Assembly (NCBI GenBank): GCA_028287545.1
Contig: JAQBPL010000215.1
Span: 1-43,816 of the forward strand
Direction: 5' to 3'
Length of the DNA stretch: 43,816 nucleotides
Source of the DNA: Vulcanimicrobiota bacterium
GTDB lineage: Bacteria; Eremiobacterota; Eremiobacteria; Baltobacterales; Baltobacteraceae
The position numbers and the translations under genes were made by a program. The notes under the pieces are model-generated. The model did no database searches. It was given only the letters and a program-made list of their open reading frames with translations, and was not told where the DNA came from. Positions 7,814-17,476 of the stretch are shown here, one piece after another (within the stretch, counting starts at the first letter, position 1; every line of letters begins with the position of its first letter).

Positions 7814-8956
7814 CTAGCGCGTAGGGCGGATGCGGTAGATGGCTCCGGTGTCGTCTTCGCTGATGAAGAGGGAGCCGTCGCTGCCGACGGCGACGCCGGT
7901 GGGGCGGCAGATGCGCGAGCCGGCGGCGGACTGACATCCGCCGAGGAACTCGCTCCACTGCACGGCGGGGTTGTTCCAGTCGACGCCCTTTGCGGGACTC
8001 GTTCCTTTGAAGGCGACGAACGCGACGCGCGGCGGAACCGGCGGCTGATGCCACGAGCCGTGCAGCGCGACGAAGGCGCCGCCGCGATAGGCCGCCGGAA
8101 ACGCGAACTTACCCTTCGCATCCGCGGGGTAGAACGCGGCCCCGATCGGCGTGTCGTACGCGGGGAAGACGACGCGCGGCACGACGACGTTCGCGCAGCT
8201 TCCGCCATCGATCGGCTTGCGGTCGTCGCTGCAATGCAGCCAGCCGTAGTCCGGCGTGCCGGCGTGCGCCGTCACTTCGTCGAAGATCTCGTACGGGTGT
8301 CCGTGCTCTAGGTCGTCGCGCCCCGCCACGCCGGCCCAGACGCCGCCGTCGGCGGGATTGACCGCGAGCGCGATCGCGTTGCGAATATCGACCGCGCGCG
8401 CGTGCATGTTCTTGCCGTCGGGGGTCATCGCTTGGACCGTCGCGCGCGTCGGGTCGCGTTCCTCGCACGCGTTGCACGACGACCCGACGCTCGCGTAGAG
8501 CACGCCGCGGCTGAACGCGACCGTTGTCGTCGAGTGGCCGCCTCCGCCGCCGGGCCGTACCGCGGCGACCTTTTCGGGCTTCGTGCGCGCCTCGCGTTCG
8601 CCGCTGCGATACGGGATGCGGTACACGCCGAACTGGGCGCCCGCGTAGACGGCGTCGCCGGTGACGAAGACCCCCGCGACGGGCCGGTCGTCGAACGTCG
8701 CGAACACGCGTGCCGCGCCGGCGGTCGCTTCGGCGTCGGGAACGACATAGACCGTGTTCCCGTACGTTCCGACGAAGAGGTCGCCGTTCGGTGCGACGCT
8801 GAGCTCGCGCGCGCCGCGGACGGTCGCGATGCGTTCGGCCGCGAAGCCCGCGGGCAGTGCGAGGTTCGCGCTCGTCTGCGCGCGCACGGCGTGCGGCGCA
8901 ACGAGCGTCACGGCCGCGAGGGACAGCCCAAATAGCAGCAGGCGAGAAATCGGCAT
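7814..8956 (-). CDS. Secreted PQQ-type sugar (sorbosone) dehydrogenase-like beta-propeller
   Basis: 380 residues with a Sec signal peptide (LLLFGLSLAAVTLVAPHAVRAQ, cleavage near Ala-Gln). The mature part has the blades of the glucose/sorbosone dehydrogenase family: GARELSVAPNGDLFVGTYGN, YRIPYRSGE, NACEERDPTRATVQAMTPDG, RNAIALAVNPADGGVWAGVAGRDDL, TPDYGWLHC, PIGAAFYPADAKGKF, FVALHGSWHQ, PTGVAVGSDGSLFISEDDTG. The family oxidises aldoses or related compounds, often with PQQ; no PQQ biosynthesis genes are here. The ATG at 8956 overlaps the upstream paralogue's stop by one base (TGATG), so it is translated by coupling. Close paralogue of the gene at 8956-10308. Confidence 0.82.
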   Translation of the reverse strand: MPISRLLLFGLSLAAVTLVAPHAVRAQTSANLALPAGFAAERIATVRGARELSVAPNGDLFVGTYGNTVYVVPDAEATAGAARVFATFDDRPVAGVFVTGDAVYAGAQFGVYRIPYRSGEREARTKPEKVAAVRPGGGGGHSTTTVAFSRGVLYASVGSSCNACEERDPTRATVQAMTPDGKNMHARAVDIRNAIALAVNPADGGVWAGVAGRDDLEHGHPYEIFDEVTAHAGTPDYGWLHCSDDRKPIDGGSCANVVVPRVVFPAYDTPIGAAFYPADAKGKFAFPAAYRGGAFVALHGSWHQPPVPPRVAFVAFKGTSPAKGVDWNNPAVQWSEFLGGCQSAAGSRICRPTGVAVGSDGSLFISEDDTGAIYRIRPTR

Positions 8957-10308
8957 CAGCGCGGTTTCGCGCGATTCACCGCCGATCCGCTTTGGCCGGC
9001 CGGCCGAATGCGATAGATGCTTCCCGTATCGTCGTCGGCGACGAACAGGCTGCCTTGACTCCCGACGGCAACGCCGGTCGTGCGGCCGATGCGCTTTCCG
9101 CTTGCGTCCTGGAAGCCGGCGAAGAAGTCGATCCATTGGGTCGTCGGATCAGCCCAGTTTACGGCACGTGCCGGCCCCGTACCGGTGAATGGAACGAACG
9201 CCACGTGCGGCGGGACGACCGGAACGCCGCTCGCCTGATGCCACGATCCGTGCATGCTCACGAACAGCCCGCCGCGCCACGCCGTCGGGAACGCGTACGC
9301 ACCGGATTGCGACGCGGGCGAAAACGCCGCGCCGACCGGCGTCGAGTACGCGGGAAACACCAGCACCGGCGCGACGGTGCTCGCGCAGTTCGCACCGCTG
9401 CGGTAGACGGTGTGGTTCTCCTCGCAGTCCGGCCAGCCGTAGTCGGCCGGCGCGGTGTGCGCGGAGACGGGGTCGAAGAACTCGTAGGGATGACCGGCGG
9501 GCAACGCATCCTGACCGGCGTCGCCGGCCCACACGGTGCCGCTCGCCGGATCGGTCGCGAGCGCGATCGCGTTGCGCATGCGCGTCGCCTGCGTCGTCAT
9601 GCCGCTGCCGTCGAGGGCCATCCGCTGCACGGTCGCGCGGGTCGGATCGGCTTCGACGCACGCGTTGCATGACGAGGCCACCCCGACGTAGAGGTTCGTC
9701 CCGCCGACTGCGATCGAACTGGTCGTGTGCACGTCGCCGTCGGAGTTCGGTGCTACCGGTCCCGCGCGCAGCGAGGCGATCTGCGCCGCGCTTCCGCTTT
9801 GCGCGCCGTTCGCGTACGGGATGCGATAGACGTGATGCTGCGTCGCGACGAAGACGAAGCCGCCGCCGAAGGCGACGCCGTGCGCCGCGCCTTCCGGCAG
9901 CGACGCGAAGGTCAACGGCGCGCCGGCGGTGCCCGGCGCCTCGGCGTTGGGGACGAGCTTCACGTGCGCGCCGCTGGTGCCGACGAGCAGATCGCCGTTC
10001 GGCAGCGCGACGAGTTCGCGCGCGCCGCCGACGTTCGCGACGACGTTCGCGACGAAGCCTTGCGGCAGGCGCAGTCGAGCGTCGGCGAGCGGCGGCGTCG
10101 CGGCCGGCGCCGGCGTCGCACTCGCCGTTGCGCTCGGCAGCGGTGTCGCCGTCTCCCCCGGCAGCGGCGTCGATGCGGTCGGCGCTGGGGTTGCGTTGAC
10201 GAGCGAACCTGGCGGCAATGCTTGCACCGGCGGCTGCGCTCCCGTGGTGCCGGCGCCGCACGATGCTGCCGCGGCGGCAAGCAACGCGGCGCCGGCCAGC
10301 GAACGCAA
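8956..10308 (-). CDS. Lipoprotein paralogue of sorbosone dehydrogenase-like protein
   Basis: 450 residues if started at TTG 10308. The N-terminus (RSLAGAALLAAAAASC) is a hydrophobic signal ending in a lipobox-like Ala-Ala-Ser-Cys. A ~60-residue Pro/Thr/Ala-rich linker follows, then the same propeller as the downstream gene: GARELVALPNGDLLVGTSGA, YRIPYANG, CNACVEADPTRATVQRMALDG, GTVWAGDAGQDALP, PADYGWPDC, FVSMHGSWHQASG, TTGVAVGSQGSLFVADDDTG. No ATG or GTG lies between the antisense hisH region and the signal peptide, so a TTG start is most likely (a second TTG 24 nt in is the alternative). That leaves just 6 bp to the divergent hisH start, so promoters must lie inside the neighbouring genes. 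Confidence 0.75.
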   Translation of the reverse strand: MRSLAGAALLAAAAASCGAGTTGAQPPVQALPPGSLVNATPAPTASTPLPGETATPLPSATASATPAPAATPPLADARLRLPQGFVANVVANVGGARELVALPNGDLLVGTSGAHVKLVPNAEAPGTAGAPLTFASLPEGAAHGVAFGGGFVFVATQHHVYRIPYANGAQSGSAAQIASLRAGPVAPNSDGDVHTTSSIAVGGTNLYVGVASSCNACVEADPTRATVQRMALDGSGMTTQATRMRNAIALATDPASGTVWAGDAGQDALPAGHPYEFFDPVSAHTAPADYGWPDCEENHTVYRSGANCASTVAPVLVFPAYSTPVGAAFSPASQSGAYAFPTAWRGGLFVSMHGSWHQASGVPVVPPHVAFVPFTGTGPARAVNWADPTTQWIDFFAGFQDASGKRIGRTTGVAVGSQGSLFVADDDTGSIYRIRPAGQSGSAVNRAKPR

Positions 10309-10314
10309 CGAGCA

Positions 10315-10932
10315 ATGGCTTTGGGTTTGGCGGTGATCGACTACGGCGGCGGAAACATCGGTTCGCTCGTCGCGGCGCTCGAGCGGCGCGGCGTCGATTT
10401 CACGCTGACCGCCGATCCCGCCGAGGTCGAGCGCGCGGGCGCGGCCATCTTGCCCGGCGACGGTGCCTTCGGCGCCACGATGGACGCGTTGCGCGAACGC
10501 GGCTTGGATGCTGCGGTGCGATCGACGGTCGCTGCGAAGCGTCCGTTCCTCGGCATTTGCGTGGGGATGCAAGTGCTCTTCAACTCCAGCGACGAGTACG
10601 GCGGCGCTGCCGGTTTGGGGATTCTACCCGGCGAAGTGCGCCGGTTCACCGGCGCGCCGCGCGTGCCGCACATGGGCTGGAACGATCTCGTGATCGAGCG
10701 CGCGCACCCGTTCGTCGAAGGCCTCTCGACGGGCGCGTGGGCGTATTTCCTGCACTCGTACCGCGTTGACGCGACCGATGCGCTCGTCGCATCGTGCGAA
10801 TACGGCGAGCGCTTCGCGGCGATCGTCGCGCGCGGCAACGTGATGGCGACCCAGTTTCATCCGGAAAAAAGCCGGACGGCCGGCGGACGGCTGCTCGACA
10901 ACTTTCTGAAGATCGCCCGTGAGCATGCGTGA
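10315..10932 (+). CDS. hisH: Imidazole glycerol phosphate synthase, glutaminase subunit
   Basis: Class I glutamine amidotransferase that delivers ammonia to HisF. 205 residues. Visible are DYGGGNIGSL at the N-terminus, PGDGAFGATMDALRERGLD, the nucleophile motif FLGICVGMQVLF (Cys), PHMGWNDLVI, YFLHSYRVD, and the His-Glu pair in TQFHPEKS. ATG 10315 starts directly before the Rossmann-like first strand (LAVIDYGGGN). hisA begins inside its last codons. hisF is not in the window. Confidence 0.94.
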   Translation: MALGLAVIDYGGGNIGSLVAALERRGVDFTLTADPAEVERAGAAILPGDGAFGATMDALRERGLDAAVRSTVAAKRPFLGICVGMQVLFNSSDEYGGAAGLGILPGEVRRFTGAPRVPHMGWNDLVIERAHPFVEGLSTGAWAYFLHSYRVDATDALVASCEYGERFAAIVARGNVMATQFHPEKSRTAGGRLLDNFLKIAREHA

Positions 10933-11656
10933 GCTGACGCTGCTGCCGGCGATCGACCTGCGCGGAGGCTACGCCGTGCGCCTCGAGCGCGGCGATCCGA
11001 CGCGCGAGACGCGCTACGACGCGGATCCGGTCGCGCGGGCGCGCGCGTTCGTCGCCGACGGCGCGACCGCACTGCACGTCGTCGACCTCGACGGCGCGTT
11101 CGGCACCGGCGAGAATCAGTCGGCGCTGCGCGCGATCTGCGCCGCCGTCGACGTCCCGGTACAGACCGGCGGCGGCGTTCGCTCGCGCGAAGACGTCGCC
11201 GCGCGACTCGACGCGGGCGCGCACGCGATCGTGATCGGCACGCTGCTGGTCGAACGCCCCGACGACGTGCGTCTGCTCGTCGACGTCTACGGCGATCGCA
11301 TCGTCGCCGGCATCGATGCGCGCGGCGACCGCGTCGCGACGCGCGGCTGGCTGGACGAGACGATGACGTCGCGCGACGAGCTCGTGCGGCGAGTCGCCGG
11401 GTGGGGCGTCGGACGCATCGTGTATACGGAGATCGCTCGCGACGGCATGGGCTCGGGCTACGACGTCGACGCGCTCGCTCACGTCGCCGCGGTCGCCGAC
11501 GTGCAGGTCACCGCCAGCGGCGGCGCGCGCACGATCGACGACCTGATCGCGCTGCGCGACGGAACGCCGGCCAACGTCAACGCCGCGATCGTCGGCCGCG
11601 CACTCTACGAAGGAACCCTCGACCTGCGCGCCGCCCTGGAGCGCCTAGCCGGCTGA
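10919..11656 (+). CDS. hisA: ProFAR isomerase
   Basis: Isomerises ProFAR to PRFAR by an Amadori rearrangement; a (beta/alpha)8 barrel. 245 residues from GTG 10919; ATG 10925 is an equally good start and gives 243 residues. The catalytic Asp lies in LLPAIDLRGGYAVRLERGD; other marks are LHVVDLDGAFGTGENQ, VQTGGGVRS, IVIGTLL, VYTEIARDGMGSGYDVD (second catalytic Asp region), ASGGARTIDDL and IVGRALYEGTLDL. It overlaps hisH by 8-14 nt and converges on alr with a 16-nt gap. Confidence 0.93.
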   Translation: MSMRELTLLPAIDLRGGYAVRLERGDPTRETRYDADPVARARAFVADGATALHVVDLDGAFGTGENQSALRAICAAVDVPVQTGGGVRSREDVAARLDAGAHAIVIGTLLVERPDDVRLLVDVYGDRIVAGIDARGDRVATRGWLDETMTSRDELVRRVAGWGVGRIVYTEIARDGMGSGYDVDALAHVAAVADVQVTASGGARTIDDLIALRDGTPANVNAAIVGRALYEGTLDLRAALERLAG

Positions 11657-11672
11657 CGGTGCGCCGCGAGCA

Positions 11673-12791
11673 TCACATCGAGGCAACGTCGTAGCGGCGC
11701 GGAACGTGCGCCGGCAGGCGCGCGACGATCTCGTAGCCGATCGTCTCGGCGGCCCGGGCCAACTCTTCCGCGCAGATCGACTCGTCGCCGTCGGTGCCGA
11801 TGAGCGTCACGAGGTCGCCGACGCCGGCGGACGGGACGTCGGTGACGTCGACGAACGCCATGTTCATGCACACGCGGCCGACGAGCGGCACGCGCCGCCC
11901 GCGCACCAGCGCGTGGGCCGCGTTGCCGGCCGCGCGCGGCAATCCCTCGGCGTAGCCGATCGGCAGCGTCGCGATCCGCGACGGCCGCGCAGCGTACCAG
12001 GTCCGTCCGTAGCCGACGCTGTCGCCGGCTTCGATCGTATGTTCCGCGACGATCTGCGTGCGCCAGGCGAGCGCCGGTTCGAGGACGACGCCTTGTTCGC
12101 GCATCAGCGTTTCGGTTTCGATGCTCGGCCAGATGCCGTAGACGCCGATGCCGGCGCGAATCGCGTCGAGCCGCGTTTCCGGCCACAGCATCGCGGCGGC
12201 CGTGGCGGCGGCGTGGCGCTCCACCTCCGGTCCGACGTCGCGCGTCGCTTCGAGAAACCGCGCGAGCTGCTCGTGCGTGAACGTCGAGTCGAGCTCTTCC
12301 GCCGCGGCGAGGTGCGTGAAGGCGCCGGCGAGCGTGAACTCGGGCGTCGCGGCATAGCGCGCCAGCGCCGCGGGTGCTTCACTCGGCGTCAAGCCGAGCC
12401 GCACGACGCCCGTGTCGATCTTCGCGTGCACGGTGAACGGGCGGCGCCGGCGGCGGGCGATGCTCGCGACTTGGCGCGCGTAGAGGCCGTCATCCCACAG
12501 CGTGAGCGCGACGTTCGCCGCGTGCGCGATATCCAGTTCGCCCGGATGAACCGGGCCGAGCACGTGGATCGGCGCGTCGACTCCGGCGTCGCGCAGCACG
12601 ACCGCTTCTTCGAGCGCGTAGACGCATAGCCGCGAGGCGTGCGGCGCGAGCGCGCGGGCGGCGGGGACCAAGCCGTGGCCGTAGGCGTTCGCTTTGACGA
12701 CCGCCGTGAGCCGCGCCGGGGCGACCAGACGCGCGAGCGTCCGGGCGTTGCGGCCGATCGCGTCGAGATCGACCGCGACCTCAGCGATCAC
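11673..12791 (-). CDS. alr: Alanine racemase
   Basis: PLP-dependent racemase giving D-alanine for peptidoglycan. 372 residues. The PLP lysine lies in LTAVVKANAYGHGL near residue 35. Also visible are RAGIGVYGIWP, AWRTQIVAEHTIEAGDSVGYGRTW (with the family's YGR), LPIGYAEGLPR and RVCMNMAFVDVTD (substrate-site CMNM). GTG 12791 overlaps the stop of the upstream membrane protein as GTGA; the longer frame upstream is a shadow. Third gene of the SRPBCC - membrane protein - alr run. Confidence 0.93.
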   Translation of the reverse strand: MIAEVAVDLDAIGRNARTLARLVAPARLTAVVKANAYGHGLVPAARALAPHASRLCVYALEEAVVLRDAGVDAPIHVLGPVHPGELDIAHAANVALTLWDDGLYARQVASIARRRRRPFTVHAKIDTGVVRLGLTPSEAPAALARYAATPEFTLAGAFTHLAAAEELDSTFTHEQLARFLEATRDVGPEVERHAAATAAAMLWPETRLDAIRAGIGVYGIWPSIETETLMREQGVVLEPALAWRTQIVAEHTIEAGDSVGYGRTWYAARPSRIATLPIGYAEGLPRAAGNAAHALVRGRRVPLVGRVCMNMAFVDVTDVPSAGVGDLVTLIGTDGDESICAEELARAAETIGYEIVARLPAHVPRRYDVASM

Positions 12792-13276
12792 GCGCGCGCG
12801 GGCGTGCCCGAAAGCAGACGCGAGACGATCAGCGCGACCGGGATTCCGAAGAAGAAGATGTGGGCGATCAGTCCGGTCGCAAGTTCTGGCGGCGAGGGCC
12901 GATGGTAGAGTCCGGCCGAGAGCAGCACGATCTGCATGAAGACCCACACGACGATCCCGAAGCAAGCGCCCGAGACCCACGGCCGGGAGAGCAGCTGCGG
13001 CTGCGAGCGGACGAGGTACACGTAGCCGAGCGCCCAGCCGATCGAGACGCAGAAGTGGAGCACCAGGCCGATCAGCGGCGCCGCCGGGTTCGCAGCTACC
13101 GCCGGTCCTAGCGCCGAGGCGACGAACGTGAAGGTCGCGATGATGATGACTGCACCGGCCGGCTGACCGCTCGCGATCTGGGCCCCCAACAGGAAGAGAT
13201 CGAGCAGAATTCCGCCGGCGAGCCCGGCGATCAACCCGGCGATGATCTGAGCACGCAGGGTCACAGTACGTTCCAC
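12788..13276 (-). CDS. Small polytopic membrane protein, unknown function
   Basis: 162 residues with four hydrophobic segments (IIAGLIAGLAGGILLDLFLL; VIIIATFTFVASALGPAV; LIGLVLHFCVSIGWALGYV; a pair near the C-terminus including GIVVWVFMQIVLLSAGLY and IAHIFFFGIPVALIVSRLL). No catalytic motif is recognisable. Starts at GTG 13276 (MERTVTLRAQ) or GTG 13264. It sits between an SRPBCC-like gene and alr and overlaps alr by 4 nt. Function unknown. Confidence 0.7.
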   Translation of the reverse strand: MERTVTLRAQIIAGLIAGLAGGILLDLFLLGAQIASGQPAGAVIIIATFTFVASALGPAVAANPAAPLIGLVLHFCVSIGWALGYVYLVRSQPQLLSRPWVSGACFGIVVWVFMQIVLLSAGLYHRPSPPELATGLIAHIFFFGIPVALIVSRLLSGTPARA

Positions 13277-13297
13277 GAAAGCCGCCCTTCGCGACCC

Positions 13298-13807
13298 CTA
13301 GGCAGTGATCCCCGACGACTCGGCGCGGCGCCCCTCGTGGCGGAACGTCTGCTCGCGGCGCTCGAGGGCCTCGGCCAGCCGGTCGAGCAGGTCGCGCATC
13401 GTCGACTTGGCGATCCGGCGGCCGGCGACAACGGTGAACGCCCATCCGAGCCACCCGAGCGGCGCTCGCCAGGCACCCTCCAGCGTGATGCGGGTCTGGT
13501 CGACCGTCTCGATCCGCAGCCGAAGCGTGCCGTGAAAGTCCGGCAGCAGCCGGGTTCCGGCGGTCCAGTACAGCATGAGCGCGTCGTGAACTCGGCCTGC
13601 CTCGGTCTCGTCGGGGTGGTGGGCGAAGAGGAGCTTCACCGGGCGGCGCACCCCGCCGCGCAGGCCCACGAAAAAGTCCCGCAGCGGAACCTGAACCTCG
13701 ATCCCCGAGGTCTCTGCTTCTCGGAAGAATTCCGACGCATACTCGTGGGCGGCGGAGAACGGGCAGCGGACCGTCCGCTCAACGGAGGCCCGGAAAACGT
13801 GCGGCAC
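13298..13807 (-). CDS. SRPBCC-like protein (window paralogue 1)
   Basis: 169 residues resembling a START/SRPBCC ligand-binding fold: an N-terminal VERTVRCPFSAAHEYASEFF, a central ALMLYWTAGTRLLPDFHGTL, RLRIETVDQTRITLEGAWRAP, and a C-terminal helix GRRIAKSTMRDLLDRLAEAL. The same order and many of the same residues recur in the genes at 34359-34844 (WSAGSAWLPDFVGTLRIRIE, GRRIA) and 32631-33113 (LSGEYHVPSGPLGRAFDAAV). All three are therefore paralogues of one small family. GTG start at 13807 with GGAG 4 nt before. The ligand is unknown. Confidence 0.7.
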   Translation of the reverse strand: MPHVFRASVERTVRCPFSAAHEYASEFFREAETSGIEVQVPLRDFFVGLRGGVRRPVKLLFAHHPDETEAGRVHDALMLYWTAGTRLLPDFHGTLRLRIETVDQTRITLEGAWRAPLGWLGWAFTVVAGRRIAKSTMRDLLDRLAEALERREQTFRHEGRRAESSGITA

Positions 13808-13816
13808 GCTCTCCGT

Positions 13817-13832
13817 GTACCCAATCGGGTAC
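13817..13832. promoter_or_regulatory. Palindrome GTACCC-AATC-GGGTAC
   Basis: Perfect 6-bp arms with a 4-nt centre, located between the divergent SRPBCC-like gene (start 13807) and the groES promoter. It could be an operator for the leftward gene. It overlaps the only plausible -10 position (TACACG) for that gene. Confidence 0.35.
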
Positions 13833-13860
13833 GGGCAGACGACCGAGCCGTCTTCGGGCC

Positions 13861-13889
13861 TTGCACTCGGCCGCCGGGTCTGCTAACGT
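13861..13889 (+). promoter_or_regulatory. Predicted sigma-70-type promoter of groESL
   Basis: TTGCAC (13861-13866), 17-bp spacer ending in TGC, and TAACGT (13884-13889). The predicted transcription start, around 13896, lies just before the CIRCE-like element, which is the usual arrangement for HrcA repression. Confidence 0.5.
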
Positions 13890-13899
13890 AAATTTCCGG

Positions 13900-13926
13900 C
13901 TAGCACTCTTGTGCTAGCAGTGCCAA
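13900..13926 (+). promoter_or_regulatory. CIRCE-like operator of groESL (probable HrcA site)
   Basis: CTAGCACTC, 9-nt spacer, CAGTGCCAA. The canonical CIRCE is TTAGCACTC-N9-GAGTGCTAA; the left arm matches at 8 of 9 and the right arm at 7 of 9 positions. Its place right after the predicted start site and before the groES SD supports heat-shock repression by HrcA (hrcA itself is not in the window). The left arm also forms a second perfect inverted repeat, CTAGCAC-TCTT-GTGCTAG (13900-13917). Confidence 0.65.
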
Positions 13927-13946
13927 CCCCTGGAGGAATCGTTTTC

Positions 13947-14258
13947 GTGAATCTCAAGCCACTGGGCGATCGCGTGGTCGTCGAGCACGTCGAGCAGGCC
14001 GAAAAGTCTGCCGGCGGCGTCTTCCTTCCTGACACGGCCAAGGAAAAGCCGCAGGAAGGCCGCGTTCTCGCCGTCGGTACCGGCCGCACGCTCGACAATG
14101 GAACGAAGCTTGCCATGGACGTCAAGCCCGGCGACAAGATCATCTACTCGAAGTACTCGGGGTCCGAGATCAAGCTCGACGGCAAAGAGTACCTCATCAT
14201 CTCAGAAAAAGACGTGCTCGCGGTCATCACCGATGCAGCCGTCGGCGCCGGAGTATAA
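13947..14258 (+). CDS. groES: Co-chaperonin GroES
   Basis: 103 residues forming the lid heptamer of the GroEL chamber. Typical sequence: [13 protein letters not shown] at the N-terminus, a mobile loop [66 protein letters not shown] 13947 is chosen because GGAGGA lies 8 nt before it and the product then starts exactly like other GroES proteins; an upstream ATG at 13911 would lie inside the CIRCE element. groEL follows after 9 nt. Confidence 0.96.
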   Translation: MNLKPLGDRVVVEHVEQAEKSAGGVFLPDTAKEKPQEGRVLAVGTGRTLDNGTKLAMDVKPGDKIIYSKYSGSEIKLDGKEYLIISEKDVLAVITDAAVGAGV

Positions 14259-15911
<1,653 letters not shown>

Positions 15912-15970
15912 TCTTCGCACCGAGCGAAGATGAAATCAACGGCCCCGGGCAGCGATGCTCGGGGCCTTTT
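15912..15970 (+). terminator. Tandem hairpins, probable rho-independent terminator of groESL
   Basis: A first hairpin TCTTCGC-ACCGA-GCGAAGA (15912-15930) follows the groEL stop directly. A second, GGCCCCG (15941-15947) pairs with CGGGGCC (15960-15966) with an inner GCA/TGC extension, followed by TTTTCTTT. The second has all features of an intrinsic terminator. Confidence 0.85.
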
Positions 15971-15993
15971 CTTTCCACGACGCAATGCGAACG

Positions 15994-16452
15994 ATGAAGA
16001 CGAACGGCACCGTGACGCTCTACACGATTGGATTTACAAAGACCAGCGCGGAGCGCTTTTTCGCAACGCTGCGACAACATTCCGTGAAGCGCGTCATCGA
16101 CACGCGTCTCAACCGAGACGGCCAACTCGCCGGATTCGCAAAAGCGCAGGATCTCCAGTATTTCCTACGCGAGTTGGTCGGCGCCGACTACGCGGCAGAG
16201 CCGCTTCTTGCGCCGACGGCAGAACTGTTGCGGAGGTACCGCGACAAAACGCTGACGTGGGACCAGTACGCGCAAGAGTATGTCGCGCTGCTCCGAGAGC
16301 GAACGCCGGAGCGAGCATTGTCGCCGGCAGTTCTGAACGATGCGTGCCTCTTATGCTCCGAGGCAACGCCGGAGCATTGCCATCGCCGGCTTGCCGCGGA
16401 CTATCTCAAGTCTGCATTTGTTCCAGCTCCGATAGAAGTCGTCCACCTCTAA
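15994..16452 (+). CDS. DUF488 family protein
   Basis: 152 residues from ATG 15994 (ATG 15985 is also in frame; a start at 15955 would lie inside the terminator). DUF488 marks: LYTIGFTKTSAERFFATL, VKRVIDTRLNRDGQLAGFAKAQDLQYFL, LTWDQYAQEYVALL, and the Cys/His-rich NDACLLCSEATPEHCHRRLAADYL near residue 125. The biochemical role of the family is not established. Its base composition is somewhat less GC-rich than its neighbours. It is probably transcribed on its own, as it follows the groESL terminator. Confidence 0.8.
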   Translation: MKTNGTVTLYTIGFTKTSAERFFATLRQHSVKRVIDTRLNRDGQLAGFAKAQDLQYFLRELVGADYAAEPLLAPTAELLRRYRDKTLTWDQYAQEYVALLRERTPERALSPAVLNDACLLCSEATPEHCHRRLAADYLKSAFVPAPIEVVHL

Positions 16453-16501
16453 TCCGAAACCAAGGGCGCTCGAGCGATGCCTCGTAGTTCTCGAGCGTGC
16501 C

Positions 16502-16690
16502 GTGAAATCGTCTTCACGTTTGCGCTCGCAAACCGCGTCGCAGGGGCTGCGAGCGGGCTACGTCACGCTGCTCGGTTCCGCGTCGGCGCTGCTCCTGATC
16601 GCCGCCGCTGCCGTGTTCGGACTGACGTCGATCCTCGTCGCCGTTCCGTCGCTCTACCTTGCGCTCGCCTTCGACCGACGCTGGCCGTGA
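16502..16690 (+). CDS. Possible small membrane protein
   Basis: A 62-codon frame starting at GTG with a basic N-terminus and a continuous hydrophobic stretch (YVTLLGSASALLLIAAAAVF, then LTSILVAVPSLYLALAF). This would make one or two membrane helices. No SD is obvious. It fills most of the 308-nt gap between DUF488 and the regulator at 16761, in which nothing else but the promoter at 16727 is visible. It may be a real small protein or a chance frame. Confidence 0.35.
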   Translation: MKSSSRLRSQTASQGLRAGYVTLLGSASALLLIAAAAVFGLTSILVAVPSLYLALAFDRRWP

Positions 16691-16726
16691 CCGTGCGATG
16701 CGCGACCAGGTACACGACAATTCATT

Positions 16727-16754
16727 TTGACGTGAAGTGTTCGCGTGGTATGCT
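16727..16754 (+). promoter_or_regulatory. Promoter of the regulator-P450 operon (leaderless)
   Basis: TTGACG (16727-16732), 16-bp spacer and TATGCT (16749-16754) closely match a sigma-70 promoter. The predicted start of transcription, 6-7 nt later, coincides with the ATG at 16761 and there is no SD, so the first gene is probably translated from a leaderless mRNA. Confidence 0.6.
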
Positions 16755-16760
16755 CGCGCC

Positions 16761-17471
16761 ATGCCCCTCCGCGCTCCGCTACGCCGCGCTGCCGATCCCA
16801 ACGTCGCCGAAGTGGCGGCGCTGATCGGCGATCCCGCACGTTCCGCGATGCTGTTTTCGCTGCTGGACGGCCGGGAACTCCCGGCTTCGGAACTCGCCTT
16901 TCGGGCCGGCGCATCGCCGCAATCCGCGAGCACCCATCTCGGGAAGCTCGTCGCCGGCGGCCTGCTGGTCGCCACCGCGGTCGGGCGACAGCGTCTGTTT
17001 CGGCTCGCGTCGCCCGACGTCGCCCACGCGATCGAGGCGCTTGCGACGATCGCGCGACCGACGCCGGTCGTCGCGCTGAGTCAAACGACGACGATGCAGC
17101 GGCTGCGCGAAGCGCGGTCGTGCTACGACCATCTCGCCGGCCGGCTCGGCGTAGCGATTACGGACCGCTTCGTGGAGCGCGGTGCGATCACGCTCTCCGG
17201 CCGCGCGTTCGCCGTCACGCCTCGCGGCGAGCGGTTCTTTCGCACGCTCGGAATCGACGTCGACCGGGCGCGCGCGGAGAGGCGAACCTTCGCGCGCGCG
17301 TGCATCGATTGGTCCGAACGTCGCCCTCACCTCGCTGGGAGTCTCGGCGCGTCGGTGCTCGATCGCTTCGTTTCAGCCGGATGGGTAGCGCGCAACGCGC
17401 ACGACCGCGCCTTGCGCATTACGCCGGAAGGGCGCGCCGAGTTCGAACGCCGCTTCCGCATTCGCCTGTAG
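16761..17471 (+). CDS. ArsR-type winged-helix transcriptional regulator with C-terminal extension
   Basis: 236 residues. The N-terminal ~90 residues are an ArsR-like winged helix: EVAALIGDPARSAMLFSLLD, ELAFRAGASPQSASTHLGKL (recognition helix), GGLLVATAVGRQRLFRLASPDVAHAIEAL. There is no metal-binding CxCxxC. A ~140-residue C-terminal part (CYDHLAGRLGVAITDRFVER, FFRTLGIDVDRARAERRTFARACIDWSERRPHLAGSL) is typical of larger ArsR-like proteins that respond to organic ligands or thiol state. First gene of an operon with a P450 and a monooxygenase; probably their regulator. ATG 16761 sits at the predicted transcription start. Confidence 0.8.
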   Translation: MPLRAPLRRAADPNVAEVAALIGDPARSAMLFSLLDGRELPASELAFRAGASPQSASTHLGKLVAGGLLVATAVGRQRLFRLASPDVAHAIEALATIARPTPVVALSQTTTMQRLREARSCYDHLAGRLGVAITDRFVERGAITLSGRAFAVTPRGERFFRTLGIDVDRARAERRTFARACIDWSERRPHLAGSLGASVLDRFVSAGWVARNAHDRALRITPEGRAEFERRFRIRL

Positions 17472-17476
17472 TGCCG

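Noticed and set aside
10309..10572. ATG start at 10572 for the sorbosone-type lipoprotein
   Set aside because: The added 88 residues are antisense to hisH, Arg-rich, and would bury the signal peptide.
15955..15993. Upstream ATG start for the DUF488 gene
   Set aside because: It lies inside the groESL terminator hairpin; later in-frame ATGs fit the family N-terminus.
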